From the NCBI RefSeq assembly GCF_000142905.1, contig NW_013657655.1:386122-433616 (forward strand): DNA of 47,495 nt, read 5' to 3'. Of this stretch, positions 1-10,132 are shown in pieces; position 1 is the stretch's first letter; every line of letters begins with the position of its first letter. The notes beneath the pieces are model-generated. The model was not told the DNA's origin. It worked only from the letters and a program-made list of their open reading frames with translations, and did not search any database. Source of the DNA: Thecamonas trahens ATCC 50062 (taxonomy: Eukaryota > Apusozoa > Apusomonadida > Apusomonadidae). A program made the translations under genes and the position numbers.

Positions 1-108
1 GGGGGGGGGTGGGAAGGCGGGCAAGTGGCGCTGTTCGTTTGGTGGAGGTGGTAGGAGAAGGACTGATGGTGGAGAGGGCGGACGGGCAAATGGGGATCGG
101 AATGGGAC

Positions 109-513
109 ATGGTGGTGATGATTGGGACGATTGGACTCCTGGTCTCTTGGTTGGCTGATGGCTGGCTGGCGATATCGCGGGGGCCGGGGGGGGGGGGGGA
201 GGACAGCGCACAAAAGTCGAAGATTGCCCGCGAGCGCAACGCGGCGCGCAAGGCGGCGGCAGGCAAGGGCTCGCAGCTGAAGGCGATCAAGAAGGCGCAG
301 AGCATTCAGTGCAAGGTCTGCTTCCAAACGTTTATGTGCACCTCGTCGCAGGCCTCGCTGCAGGCCCACATCGATGCCAAGCACTCGAAGCTCAACAAGA
401 CGTTTGCCGGGTGCTTCCCCGACTACGAGGCTGCCGCCGCCAGCTCGACCGCCTCCAAGAAGGCATCGAAGAACAAGGCCAAGGGTAACGCCAAGGGCGG
501 CAAGAAGCGCTGA
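109..513 (+). CDS. Small zinc-finger protein, At2g23090/ZNF706-like (N-terminus unresolved)
   Basis: The C-terminal 100 residues match the small basic zinc-binding family of plant At2g23090 and animal ZNF706. An AQKSK-type N-terminal motif is followed by a basic helix with the ARERNAA motif, then a single C2H2-type finger with Cys68 and Cys71 and His87 and His92 in this frame, and a Lys/Ala-rich tail. These proteins are short nuclear or cytosolic zinc-binding proteins of unclear role. The first ~33 residues of the open frame do not look like the family, which normally starts a few residues before QKS. I infer a very short first exon and an intron ending at the AG just before the CAQKS region (about position 206), as seen in RPS23 and NXF1 here. 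No donor with the right phase was found, so the start is unresolved. The stop is convergent with the PABPN1-like gene, 78 bp away. Confidence 0.72.
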   Translation: MVVMIGTIGLLVSWLADGWLAISRGPGGGGEDSAQKSKIARERNAARKAAAGKGSQLKAIKKAQSIQCKVCFQTFMCTSSQASLQAHIDAKHSKLNKTFAGCFPDYEAAAASSTASKKASKNKAKGNAKGGKKR

Positions 514-591
514 GCGCAGACCAGGTTGGATGTTGGTTCTCTCATAACACGATGGCGTTCGCCAGCTGGAGCAGAGAGGTACAGTAGCTGT

Positions 592-1314
592 TCAATACGG
601 GGCATAGTACGAGGAGCGGCGGCGGCGGCGACGCCGACGACGACGGCGGCGGCGGCCTCGGCCGGTCTGCTTGGGCACAACCTTGATGAGCCGGCCCTTG
701 AGCAGCGACTCGTTGAGGAGGATGGCGTTGTACACATTGTCCTTGTCGTCAAACTGGACGTAGGCAAAGCCGCGCGGGCGACCAGTGAACTTGTCCTTGG
801 CGATGGTGATGCGGCGGATGGCGCCGCACGAGCTAAAGTGCTCGGTCAGATCGTCGTCCGTGGCCGAGAAGTCGACGTTGGTCACCAGCACTGTCCGCGC
901 GTTCATCTCCTCGTAGTCGACCTCATCGTCGACACCACCGCGTCCAAGCCCGCCCTTCTCCTCGCCACCAGTCGTGCTGGCAGCCTCTCCGCTCGCCGCA
1001 GCACCGCTCCCGACCTCCTCGGCCGCCTGCAGCTTGGCCATCATCGCCGCCTCCTCATCCAGCTTCTGCACCGATGCCAGCATAGCCTCCAGCTCCGCTG
1101 CGGCATCATCCACCGGTGCCGCCGCACTCTCGCTCGTCGGCTTGCTCGCCTCAGCCTCCACACCTTCATCGGCAGCGGTAGATGCGCTAGCCGCGGGCTC
1201 GGGCGAGGTGGCAGCAGCGGTGGTGGCAGTGGTGGTGGCGGCAGGGGTTGGGGACTGTGTCTCGGGCGCAGGTGCAGGCGGGGTGGCCGTAGCCTCTTCT
1301 GCTCCTGTGGACAT
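592..1314 (-). CDS. PABPN1: Nuclear poly(A)-binding protein, PABPN1-like
   Basis: This 240-residue protein has the order typical of nuclear poly(A)-binding protein 1. An Ala/Pro/Glu-rich N-terminus is followed by a short acidic coiled-coil helix (residues about 72-100), one RRM (about 140-216) and an Arg-rich C-terminus. RNP2 is VLVTNV (142-147) and RNP1 is RGFAYVQF (181-188). The segment around LLNESLLKGRLIKVVPKQT is characteristic of PABPN1 rather than of a generic RRM. In known members the RRM and Arg-rich tail bind poly(A), and the coiled coil stimulates poly(A) polymerase during nuclear polyadenylation. The tail here has a run of 13 Arg followed by SSYYAPY. The start is the first Met of the frame, and the upstream sense strand is C-rich. 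It is a single exon. Confidence 0.9.
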   Translation of the reverse strand: MSTGAEEATATPPAPAPETQSPTPAATTTATTAAATSPEPAASASTAADEGVEAEASKPTSESAAAPVDDAAAELEAMLASVQKLDEEAAMMAKLQAAEEVGSGAAASGEAASTTGGEEKGGLGRGGVDDEVDYEEMNARTVLVTNVDFSATDDDLTEHFSSCGAIRRITIAKDKFTGRPRGFAYVQFDDKDNVYNAILLNESLLKGRLIKVVPKQTGRGRRRRRRRRRRRRRSSYYAPY

Positions 1315-1900
1315 GGTAATGTCTCGAGTTGGGTGGAAGAGAGGTGATGCGGGGGTGGGGTGGGGTGGGGCGGGGGGGGGGAGGGGTTGGCCGAGGCCGA
1401 GGTGGTGGGATGTGGGGGAGGGGGAGGGGGTGGGGGATGGGGATGGGGATGGGGATGGGAAGGATCGGGGAAGAATGGGGTGAGTGAGAGAGAGGTTGTG
1501 GGTTGTGATGGGTGGGGTGGATGGGGGGGAGGATGTTATCGATGTGTGGAGATGCGCAGAGGGGAGGGGGGCGTAGACGAGAGGGGGGAGGGGGGGGGGG
1601 CGATCGGAGGCGATCGGGGGTGATGGTGGGTATGAGAGTGGGCGTAAGGTAGTGGCGTTTACGATGCTGTGGTAGTCATAGCGGGATAAGGTCGGACTGC
1701 TGCCTCTCCCGCCCTTCCCCTCCCTACCGATACCGCCACTTGCCCTCCCCCCCCCCGGTGCCCTGGCTCGCTAACCGGCGAAACGACAGACAGCTCAACG
1801 CCGGTGGCGGAGGGGGGGGGGGGGGAGGGAAGGCACACCGCACTCGAGCGGCAAGGGGGAAGGAGAAAGAGAGACAGAGGGGAAAGGGTGGCGTGCAAAG
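1315..1900. other. G-rich intergenic region between divergent genes
   Basis: This is the head-to-head spacer between the PABPN1-like gene (minus) and the LIM gene (plus). The plus strand is dominated by G-runs, including a GGGGAT hexamer repeat at about 1434-1460 and runs of nine or more Gs near 1372, 1590 and 1812. On the PABPN1 sense strand this is a C-rich leader. No RNA gene or coding exon was recognised. Confidence 0.6.
1429..1462 (+). repeat. GGGGAT tandem repeat, potential G-quadruplex
   Basis: Four or more consecutive GGGGAT units give at least four G-tracts of four separated by two-base loops, the textbook pattern for an intramolecular G-quadruplex. It lies about 120-150 bp upstream of the PABPN1-like start codon, on the non-template side. 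Confidence 0.7.
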
Positions 1901-4490
1901 ATGCCGTTGGTGTGCAGTGGGTGTGGCGAGGAGCTGGTTGGCGTGCCGAGAAGGGTCGACGGAGCAGGTCCCTTTCACAGAGACTGCCTCCGCTGTGCCG
2001 TCTGTCAGGAATGGCTCCGGGACAGTCGTATCAAGGTCGCTGATGGCCAGCTCTACTGCCGCAAGCACCTCCCGCCCGCTTCGCCGACGGATGATACTGG
2101 CCAAGACGAGCCAGCGGCCGGCGTCGAGGACAGCAATGATGCGGTCGGGGTCGACAACGGGGAGCTAGAGGCTGAAGATGATGCCCAACATGACGATGAC
2201 GACGACCAGAGAGGTGACGCTTGGTTTAATGATCGGTCGAGGAAAATCACCATCAAGATTCATGCCTCTCAGGTGCTAGAGCGCGAGAATGCGCGTTGGG
2301 CGGCCGAGGACGAGTTTGCGTCGGTCAAGGAGGGCCTCATGGTCCGGCAGCGGAAGCGCGCCGGCTCGCTCGGCGACAAGGACGCACTGATGCGTCTGCG
2401 CCGTAGACTGCGGTTCAAGCTCGACGATGGTGAGGTTGTTCCAGTTGTTCCGGTTCTGGAGCAAGCCATCAAGTCGCCGCAGATGGCGCCCGCGCTAGAC
2501 GAGCTCGCGCCGCTGGTCAACGAGGCCGGCCTGGAGGATGTCGACGACACGCTCGACGCCGACATCGCCGCCAGCGACGCCGGTGCCACAATCAGCCGGG
2601 TTAAGTTTGAGCGGTTGCTCCGCGAGCGCGACTCGCTGCAGCAGCGGCTGTCGGACGCGCTTGTCGAGCGCGAGGTCGCCTGGCGCCATGTCGACGAGCA
2701 TGAGGCCAGCTTCGAGGATGCTGTGGCCCAGGTCCGGCGTGAGTTTGAAGCCGAGCTTCGCGCAGCACGGAGCCAAGCTGCAATGTTCGAAGCCGACGCC
2801 AAGCTCGGCAATCTGGCGGCCGCAGAGTCTCAGCGCGACGCCGCGCTTGCCGAGCGCGACGCCGCACGCGACGCAGAAGCTGCCGCGCTTGCCGAGCGCG
2901 ACGCCGCACGCGCAGAGGCTTCCGCAGAGGCTGCCCGCGCCGCCTCGCTTCAGATTGACCTCGACTCGGCCCGAAGCTCTGCCGACGAGCTGGCGCGGCA
3001 TCTTGATGCCGCCCGCACCGCCGCCGAGGCCGCTGCGGCGAGCGACAGCGCGGCTGAGCTGCATGATGCGGTTGCGGCGTTGAGAGACGAGCGTGACGTT
3101 GCGCTGGCGGCTGCGGCCCGGCTAGAGGCGCGGCTTGAGGCTGCGCTGGCTGCCCGAGACTCGGCTGCGGCTGCTCATGATGCTGCGAATGCGGCACGGG
3201 ACGAGGCTTTAGCGGAGCTGGGTGTGGTGGCGGCCAAGCGTGACGAGGCTTTGGCGGAGCTTGGGGTGGTGGCGGCCAAGCGTGACGAGGCTTTGGCGGA
3301 GCTTGGGGTGGTGGCGGCCAAGCGTGACGAGGCTTTGGCGGAGCTGGGGGGGTGCGGCCAAGCGTGACGAGGCTTTGGCAGAGTTGGAGGTGTTGGTGGC
3401 TGAGCGTGATGAGGCCGTGGCTAAGCTGGACTCAGTAACGGCAGAGCGCGATCAGGCCGTGGCTAAGCTGGACTCAGTAACGGCAGAGCGCGAGCAGGCT
3501 TTCGCCGACAAAGACGCAACAGTAGCAAAGTTCAACAAGTGCAAGACTGAGCTTGTCGCTGCACGCGCAGACCAGGAGACCGCCCGAGATGCATGCGCAC
3601 AGCTCGAGACCGTCTCAGATGCGCTCAACCACACTCACACCGAACTCGAGGCTGCCCGCGAAGAGTTGGCCCGCTTGGCAGCCGTAGAAGCTCAGCTGGC
3701 TCAGGCTCAGGCGGCAGCAGTGGCAGCAGCCGATGAGCTAGCCGGCGTCAAGGCCAAACGCGATGCGCTTGCCGCCGAAGTCAACGCCGCCCGTGGCAAC
3801 GTCGCCGGCATGGCTGCGCTCAAGGATGAGCTCGCTACCGCGACAGCCGAGCGCAACGCCCTTGTTGCTGCCGTCGCCGAGTACGAATCCGCGCTTGCCG
3901 AACTCCGCGACGACCGCGACAACCTTGAGTCCACGCTAGATGCGGTCGAGGAGCGGATGTGCAGCGAAGCCAGCGACGCCCGCGCCGGCGCCGCCCAAGT
4001 CAACGACGTCACCGCCGTTCTGCGCCAGGCCTCGGCTCAGGTCGCCACCGCCGCCGAGCTCAACGACACCATCGCCTGGATGCAGGACACGCTCGAGGAG
4101 CTGATGGAAACCAACTCCCGTCTCAGCCGTGACAAGGATGGCGTCTACGACGACAACGCCGTCCTCGCCCGCGAGAACGCCACCCTCCGCGATCTCATGG
4201 CCTCGGTCATGGACACACTCCTCGCCGTCGCAGCTCGCCGCAACAAGGACAAGAAGCGTGCCGCCCGCACCGCGCATCGCCTCGCCGCAGAGCGCGACGA
4301 CGCCATCATCGTCGCCAAACGCCACGCCGCCACCGTTCTCACCGAGCGTCGTCGCGCTGCCGACACCGCCGCAGATCTCGCCCTTGTCCAGGCAAAGCTC
4401 GACAACGCCAACAAGGCCCTCACTGCAAAGGCCGATGAAGCTAGAAAGCTCGCGCTTGCCCTTGCCCGTCTCTGCGCCTCGCCCGAATGA
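1901..4490 (+). CDS. LIM domain plus long coiled-coil protein (frameshifted near 3350)
   Basis: The N-terminus is a complete LIM domain with ligands at C5, C8, H26, C29, C32, C35, C53 and H56, exactly the LIM spacing. LIM domains are zinc-binding protein-interaction modules often linked to actin and signalling. After a linker and an acidic stretch, the rest is Ala/Glu/Arg/Asp-rich coiled coil, including 14-residue (two-heptad) tandem repeats. The first frame runs 1901-3367 (488 residues). It then loses register inside the fourth copy of a 42-bp repeat, and the same coiled coil continues in another frame to 4490. Comparison with the neighbouring copies shows the break copy is 2 nt short around the G-run at 3345-3352. 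Joined, the product is about 860 residues. Sequencing error, recent frameshift mutation and decay are all possible. No function beyond a LIM scaffold can be assigned. Confidence 0.75.
3199..3385 (+). repeat. 42-bp tandem repeat coding two-heptad units
   Basis: About four near-identical 42-bp units encode GVVAAKRDEALAEL (14 residues, two heptads). The last unit is two bases short and causes the frameshift. High nucleotide identity between copies points to recent expansion or homogenisation. Confidence 0.85.
3412..3496 (+). repeat. Second 42-bp tandem duplication
   Basis: Two almost identical 42-bp units encode AVAKLDSVTAERDQ and AVAKLDSVTAEREQ. The unit length equals that of the preceding array but the sequence is different, so 14-residue units were amplified twice independently. 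Confidence 0.85.
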
Positions 4491-5136
4491 ATGAACCACA
4501 ATGCTTCGTCCCAATCCGAGTCTGATATTTGTCCCGCCCAGCATGTCGGGTAATGTTTACTATATCACCGCAATTACATCGCCAGCTCACCAAAGTGGTT
4601 CGCTGATCAAGCGCACGGACACACTCGACCACGCTCACTACCCCCGATTGAACAGCATACGAGAGCAATGAAGAAAGTAATACCAGCAGCACATGCTCAC
4701 ACATATGATAAACTCAGCCACTGATGAGTAGTATTTGGAAAGACGTACTTGTCGAGATCTACCTCCGAAACCGCCCTCTCCCTCCACCCTGTGATTGTGA
4801 TCTCGCCCCGGATCCCTCTTCCCCTCCAACCGCCGACCTCTTCAGACCCTCTCCACCCTCCATCTCGTCATCCCACTCCCCTACCATCACTCCCTCCCCA
4901 TCTCTCAGCACCTCTCTCTCTCTGCCACCATCAATCTCCCCCCGTCCCATCGCAGCCTCTCATCGCTCAAGATCGTTCCCCCCAACCCCTGTCTGCTTTG
5001 TCACTCTCCGCCAAGTCGCGCTCCCGTCGGCTCGCCACGACAGACGACCTCCCAACACCACACACCTTTGGGCAAGGTACGGAGAGAGAGCGAGAGAGAG
5101 CGAGAGCCACTCAACGCAATCCAAGTCTCCCTCCGC
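4491..5136. other. Intergenic region and NXF1 leader
   Basis: The first half (to about 4720) is less GC-rich and holds the 3' flank of the LIM gene. From about 4770 the plus strand becomes pyrimidine-rich (CTCTCC/CCCTCC tracts), the likely promoter and leader of the NXF1 gene. Although this stretch is open in frame with NXF1, the encoded Ser/Pro/His-rich peptide looks like translated leader, and the spliced start at 5137 is preferred. Confidence 0.5.
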
Positions 5137-7123
5137 ATGGCCCGACGCAAAAGCAGTACGCCTCAATGCGCATGCCCTTACCGTCCCCCCCCCCCCCCTC
5201 TCCCTTCCCTCTCACTCTCACACATACTCTCTCTCGGCGCTAGGCGGACGTGGACGTCGTGGTGGTGGCGGGCGCGGGCGCGGAGGAGGTGGTGCGTCTA
5301 TGGAAGTCGAAGGTGGAGGGCGTAATGGTGGTGGTGGTGGTGGTGGTGGTGGGCGAAGGGGCTCGCAATCTTCTTCTTCTTCTTCTCGAGGTGGCCGTGG
5401 CCGCGGCCGTGGTCGTGGTGGTGGCGGTCGTGGTGGCGGGGGCGGCGGAGAGTGGAAGGCTTCCATCTTTGGCTTGCCTGGTTGCTCTGTCTCGGAACTG
5501 CTCAAGTTTCTGCGGTCAAAGATTGGGGCGCTGTCGGCCCAGGTGGATATGAAGGGCAACAAGGCCTTTCTCACCATCGCCTCGTCGAAGCAGGCTAATG
5601 CGCTGAAGCGGGTTGATGGAATGTCGTTCAAGCGCTCCAAGCTGTCGGTGCGCGTGACTGGCCCATCGGGCGGCGGCAACTCGAGCATGGAGATGGAAGG
5701 CTCGTCGAGCCGAGTTGGCAAGGGCTCAAAGTCCAAGATGCCGTTCAAGAAGAGCTACAACGCCAACGAGATCTCTGCGCTGGAGAGCGCGCTTGCGGCG
5801 CGGTACGATGCGGGCAGCCAGTGCCTGCAGCTTGACGCGCTGCATCAGGTTGGCAACGCGCGGACCTTTGCGCCGCACTTTGGCAACAAGGTCTTTGTCG
5901 ACCTCCTCCTCGACTGCCTCCGGCGCAATGTGCCGGATCTGGCGATGCTCTCGCTCCAGCACAACTACATCAAGGACCTGCGCCTGTTTGCAGGGCTTGG
6001 CAAGGCTGTTCCGGGGCTCAAGGCGCTCTCACTGGCGTCCAACGCCGTGTCGTCGTTCAAGGACCTGGACGCGCTCGCGCTGCCGGGCCTCTGCATCTTT
6101 GAGCTCGGAGACAATCCGGTGACCCGCAACATCGATCCAGTCGAGTACCAGTGGCAAGTTCTCCGCCGCTTTCCGGACGTTGTCACCCTCGACGGCGCGC
6201 CAACCGAGGCCACTGTCCGCTTCCCGCTCCCCGACGACGTGCTGGCGTCGGTCCAGGCCTCGCCGGGCCTCCCTGCCACTGGCTCGTACGCCGAGGATGG
6301 CGGCCCGGGCGAGCTTGTCCAGGCCTTCCTCTCCAAGTTTCTGGCCGTCTACGACTCGCCGGACCGGACTGGCCTTCTTGACGCATACCATCCGACCGAG
6401 TCATACTTTTCACTCACCGCTGAGGGCGACATCGACGACGTCACCACCGATGCCTTTGCCAAGAAGAAGGATCGCCGTCCGCGACGCGGGCGCAAGAAGG
6501 GCAAGGACGACGTGGCGGACCCAAGCCTCGTCGACTACTACCCGCTCTCGCGTAACTTGCTTGCTGTCACCACCGTGACTGAGCGCATGAAGCGAGTCGC
6601 ATGCGGCAACATTGACGTCATCAACGCCATCACCCACCTCCGCGCCACCGCTCACGACACCTCGTCGGCCGTGGCCGACCAGGTCGTCGCCTACGCCGGC
6701 TCGGTCCCGGTCATCATTGTCTCGCTCCATGGCGTCGTATGCGAGACCGCAGACGGCATCGTCCGCCCCTTTGACCGCATCCTTACCCTCACCCAAGCCG
6801 AGCCCGAATCGCTCGCCGCCGCCGCAGGCTGGCCGCTCTACGTCATCAACGACATGCTCCGCGTCCGCAAGGCCATCACCAACGACCGCCAGGCCGACAC
6901 CGTCCTCCGCGCCCTCTCGCCCGGACCTTCTGGCCCCAGCGACGCGCCGAGCCTTAACCCCGACCAGATGTCGCTCGTCCGCGAGCTCTCCCTCCAGTTC
7001 AACTTCAACTTTGAGTTTGCCTCGGCCGTCCTCGATGCCAACGGTTGGATGCCCGACGCCACCCTCGCTGCCCTTCAGGAAATGGACGCCCGTGGTGCCA
7101 TCCCAGCCAATGCCTACAACTAG
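5137..7123 (+). CDS. NXF1: mRNA export receptor NXF1/TAP (Mex67)
   Basis: I read this as two exons, 5137-5155 and 5244-7123, giving 632 residues. The donor GTACGC and the acceptor CTAG follow a long pyrimidine tract and join in phase to start MARRKSSGRGRR. Domain order is that of NXF1: an RGG-like Gly/Arg-rich N-terminus, an RRM-like domain (about 77-144), leucine-rich repeats (about 172-332, with SLQHNYI and SLASNAV units), an NTF2-like domain (about 362-552) and a C-terminal TAP-C/UBA-like domain (about 577-632, FNFEFASAVLDANGWMPDATL). In known systems NXF1 with NXT1/p15 carries mRNPs through FG-nucleoporins; the TAP-C domain binds FG repeats. The NTF2-like domain has a Lys/Arg-rich insert (RRPRRGRKKGK). 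A poly-Ser stretch is coded by TCT repeats, unlike the TCG preference elsewhere in the gene. Confidence 0.93.
5156..5243 (+). other. Intron 1 of NXF1
   Basis: This 88-nt intron begins GTACGC and ends CTAG, with a C-rich polypyrimidine tract before the acceptor. Splicing keeps the frame and removes an implausible N-terminal peptide. The prediction is from sequence only. Confidence 0.75.
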
Positions 7124-7699
7124 CGCAGTCGGTTGTAAAAAGACGCGAAAGTGCCGATCCGCAAGCTTGTGCAAGTCTCCTCCGCCACTACCAATCCCAG
7201 CCAGCCGATGTGTCAGCTGTGACCCGCTGCCGTTTGCCCATGCAACCCCCGCGCAGCGCGATCAGATCGCACTCTTCACACACTCAACTCCAACTTGTCC
7301 CAACAACCCCCAACCCCAAACTGTATGCCTCATCCCCATCCCCGCTGTCATCTTTGCCATACCTGTCCTGCCTTGCCCATACCAGCCGCGCGCGTTCCGC
7401 CTGGACCGGAGACCCTGCACACAAAATTTCAACTTTTTCAGCCGTTGTTCCCCCATTGGCGCCCACCTGCTCTCCGCCCTCTGTACCGCTACCAGAGGCA
7501 ATACGCCCCCCCACCAACCCCACCAACCCCATATGGCTTGTGTGGCATGTAGCAAGAAGTACACACCTCGAGTGTGTGTAAAGGGCGTACTAGAGACGAC
7601 AACATGTGACTCACCCAGTCCCCCCCTGCTGCTGCTGCTGCCACTGTCGCCATCATTCTGATCTGCATTCAATCATGGTCGCCTCTCTGCAGGACGAAG
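7124..7699. other. Intergenic region, no gene seen
   Basis: This is the spacer between NXF1 and the coiled-coil gene. The plus strand is C/A/T-rich with CCAACCCC-type tracts, and a CTG run occurs at about 7627. It probably holds the NXF1 3' UTR and the promoter and leader of the downstream gene. No RNA gene was recognised. Confidence 0.5.
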
Positions 7700-9973
7700 A
7701 TGTCCAAGTCTGCTCGTCGCCAGGACCAGATGGGCATGCTGATGCAGCACGCCGGAAGCCAGGACTCGCCGGCTGGAAAGTCGTTCAAGAAGTCGGCGAC
7801 GGTGTCGTCGCCGGTGCGGCGGACGGCCCGTCGTCGGTCGACCATGCGGTCGATTCTGGGCGGCGGCGCGTCGCCACTGCCTGTGGTTGCGCCCGAGTCG
7901 GTGCTCGATTCGAACGAGAACGACGAGAATGTGCTCTCGCTCAAGATGGAGGACCTGACAGTGAGCGAGAACGAGACGGCGCCGGCGAGCAAGCCGTTTG
8001 ACGGCGCCACGTCGCTCTTCCTCGACAGCGACTCGTCGCGGGTGCTCTCGTCGTCGCTGCAGAACTCGTCGATCCAGAGCCTGATGGGCGAGCTCAACTC
8101 GGAGAAGGTGTTGCTCGGCAAGACCCAGGCCAAGCTCGAGGTGGTGGAGGAGTCGTACGCCGCGCTTCGCACTGACCACATTGAGCTGCAGGCCAAGTTC
8201 CGTGAGCTCGACCTCAAGTATGAGGGCGCCAAGACCGAGGCTGCCGAGGCGAGCAAGGCCGCCGCCCGCGAGAGCACCAAGCGCCGCAAGCTCGCCGACA
8301 AGTACCGTGAGCTCGAGGCCGAGACCAAGTCGATGGCGGAGCAGACCTCGTCGCGCATCGCGTTTGTTGAGGCCGAGCTTGCGCGTGAGCACAAGCTTCG
8401 CATCAAGATGGAGATGCAGCTCGACTCCGAGTCGCGCGCGCTGAGCTCATCCAAGATGGCGCTGTCTGAGGCCCAGGCCGAGTCAGCTGCGGCGGTCTCA
8501 ACTACCCGTGCTGCCGAGGCCGAAGGCGCCGGCGCCAAGGCTGCGGTTGCCAAGGCCTCGTCGGCCATCGAGGCGATCAGCGCTCAGCTGGCGGCCGAGC
8601 AGTCGGCCAAGGCTAAGCTCGCAGCCGAGCTCGCCGAGGTCAAGGCCGAGCTGCGGGCGTCGATCGACTCGCGCGACGCAACTATCGCCGACCTTGAGGC
8701 ACAGCTTGTGGCGGCCACCAAGTCGTCACTCTCGGCGTCGGTGGCGGCAGAGACCGCGTCCAAGGGCCTCGCATCGTCGATGACCGCCTCGGCCGCGCTG
8801 GTCCAGGAGAGCGCAGCAACTGCTGAGCGTGCCAATCGCGAGGCTACCAATGCAGCGACGCTACAGGCCATGCTTGAGGAGGCACTTGAGACGCTCGAGT
8901 CGACCCAGATCGCGCTCGAGGAGACTGCGGCTGACAAAGCTGATGTTGCCGCCAAGCTCGCCGAGACGCAGACCTCGCGGTACGAGGCGGTCAAAGCTGC
9001 CGAGGCTGCCACGACGCACGCCGAGGCGCTTGCCATGCAGGTCGGCCGTCTCGAGACTGCCAACACTGCGCTCGAGAGCCAGCTGAGTGAGGCACAAGCG
9101 TCGCTGCAGGCTGCTGCGGCGGCCGGCTTTACCCAGGCCACCGAGGCCGTCGAGGCGCAGGCGGCGTCCAACGCAACGCTGACTGCACTCGAGGACAAGG
9201 TCAAGATGCTGAGCCAGGCCAACGAGGACCTGCAGCTGAGCAACGACCATGCTCGCCGCGAAATTGAGATGCTCTCTGCGGCCAAGGCCGAGGTCCAGGC
9301 TGCGCTCACCGAGGCCATCGCGGCCTGCGACGCTGCCACCGCCGCCGGCGCCAAGGCTGCCGAGGAGGCCGAGGTCCGCCGTGGTGCCGAGGCACGCGCC
9401 GAGGCCCTCCTGGAGCAGATGAGCAAGACGCTCGAGGCGACCAAGGCGAAGGCCGCCGAGGCCGCGGCCAGTGCTGCTGCGGCGACCGCCAAGGTTGTCT
9501 CGCTTGAGGCCGATCTCGCAGCGTCCGAGGCCGCCCGGGCCAAGCTTGCCGAGAAGGGCGAGCAGGAGGTCGATCTCGCGAACAAGGCTGCGGCGCGTGC
9601 TGTCGACTCGGTCCGTGATGTTGAGGCCTCGCTCAAGGCGACGTCGACCAAGCTGGTGTGCGAGATCGAGGCAGCCAAGGCTGTCGAGATCGATGCCAAG
9701 GTCACCGCCCAGGAGGCCGAGCGCCTCGAGCACGATCGCGCCGTTGAGGCCAAGCGCGCCGCAGCGGCCAAGGCCGAGCTTGAGGCCCGCATGGCCGAAT
9801 GGCAGGCAACGTCTGCGCTTCTCGACTCGGCGACCAAGGACGCCGAGGCCCGCGCCGAGCACGAGCGCAAGGCCCGTCTCGCTGCCGAGGGCCAGCTCGA
9901 TCGCCTCGAGAAGGAGATCGTGGCCTCGCCGTCGGCCCGCCCCCGCCGCTCCTCGCGCCTCCGCCGCAACTAA
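7700..9973 (+). CDS. Long coiled-coil protein, unrecognised family
   Basis: This 757-residue single-exon protein begins MSKSARRQDQMGMLMQ. A basic/Ser-rich N-terminal region (about 1-60) includes an RRTARRRSTMRSILGG segment. An acidic linker follows, then an almost unbroken Ala/Glu/Lys/Leu coiled coil from about residue 130 to 735. The C-terminus is basic (SARPRRSSRLRRN). Composition and heptads resemble tropomyosin-, myosin-tail- or centrosome-type proteins, but there is no motor, head or other catalytic domain. The basic Ser/Arg patches at both ends could be phosphorylation or nucleic-acid/membrane contact sites; that is only inference. The high Ala content makes family assignment by eye unsafe. 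It lies 159 bp before the AREL1-like start. Confidence 0.85.
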   Translation: MSKSARRQDQMGMLMQHAGSQDSPAGKSFKKSATVSSPVRRTARRRSTMRSILGGGASPLPVVAPESVLDSNENDENVLSLKMEDLTVSENETAPASKPFDGATSLFLDSDSSRVLSSSLQNSSIQSLMGELNSEKVLLGKTQAKLEVVEESYAALRTDHIELQAKFRELDLKYEGAKTEAAEASKAAARESTKRRKLADKYRELEAETKSMAEQTSSRIAFVEAELAREHKLRIKMEMQLDSESRALSSSKMALSEAQAESAAAVSTTRAAEAEGAGAKAAVAKASSAIEAISAQLAAEQSAKAKLAAELAEVKAELRASIDSRDATIADLEAQLVAATKSSLSASVAAETASKGLASSMTASAALVQESAATAERANREATNAATLQAMLEEALETLESTQIALEETAADKADVAAKLAETQTSRYEAVKAAEAATTHAEALAMQVGRLETANTALESQLSEAQASLQAAAAAGFTQATEAVEAQAASNATLTALEDKVKMLSQANEDLQLSNDHARREIEMLSAAKAEVQAALTEAIAACDAATAAGAKAAEEAEVRRGAEARAEALLEQMSKTLEATKAKAAEAAASAAAATAKVVSLEADLAASEAARAKLAEKGEQEVDLANKAAARAVDSVRDVEASLKATSTKLVCEIEAAKAVEIDAKVTAQEAERLEHDRAVEAKRAAAAKAELEARMAEWQATSALLDSATKDAEARAEHERKARLAAEGQLDRLEKEIVASPSARPRRSSRLRRN

Positions 9974-10132
9974 CTGGACTGGCTTTCCGTTCTTCCCGTG
10001 TACAATGAATAATCCGAACACAGCAGGGTGCATGCAGCTGGGTTGGCGTCTAGCGGCCACTTGACGCACACCGTGCTCCGGCTGGTTGGGAGGGAGCAGC
10101 CAGGCGGGAGCGGAGCGAAAGGGCGCGGCGGC

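Noticed and set aside
4724-5136. N-terminal extension of NXF1 to 4724
   Set aside because: Ser/Pro/His-rich translation of a pyrimidine leader; the spliced start at 5137 gives an RG-rich N-terminus of the expected kind.
8584-9969. 461-codon Ala/Ser-rich minus-strand frame
   Set aside because: Shadow of the Ala/Glu-rich coiled coil on the plus strand; such composition leaves antisense frames open.
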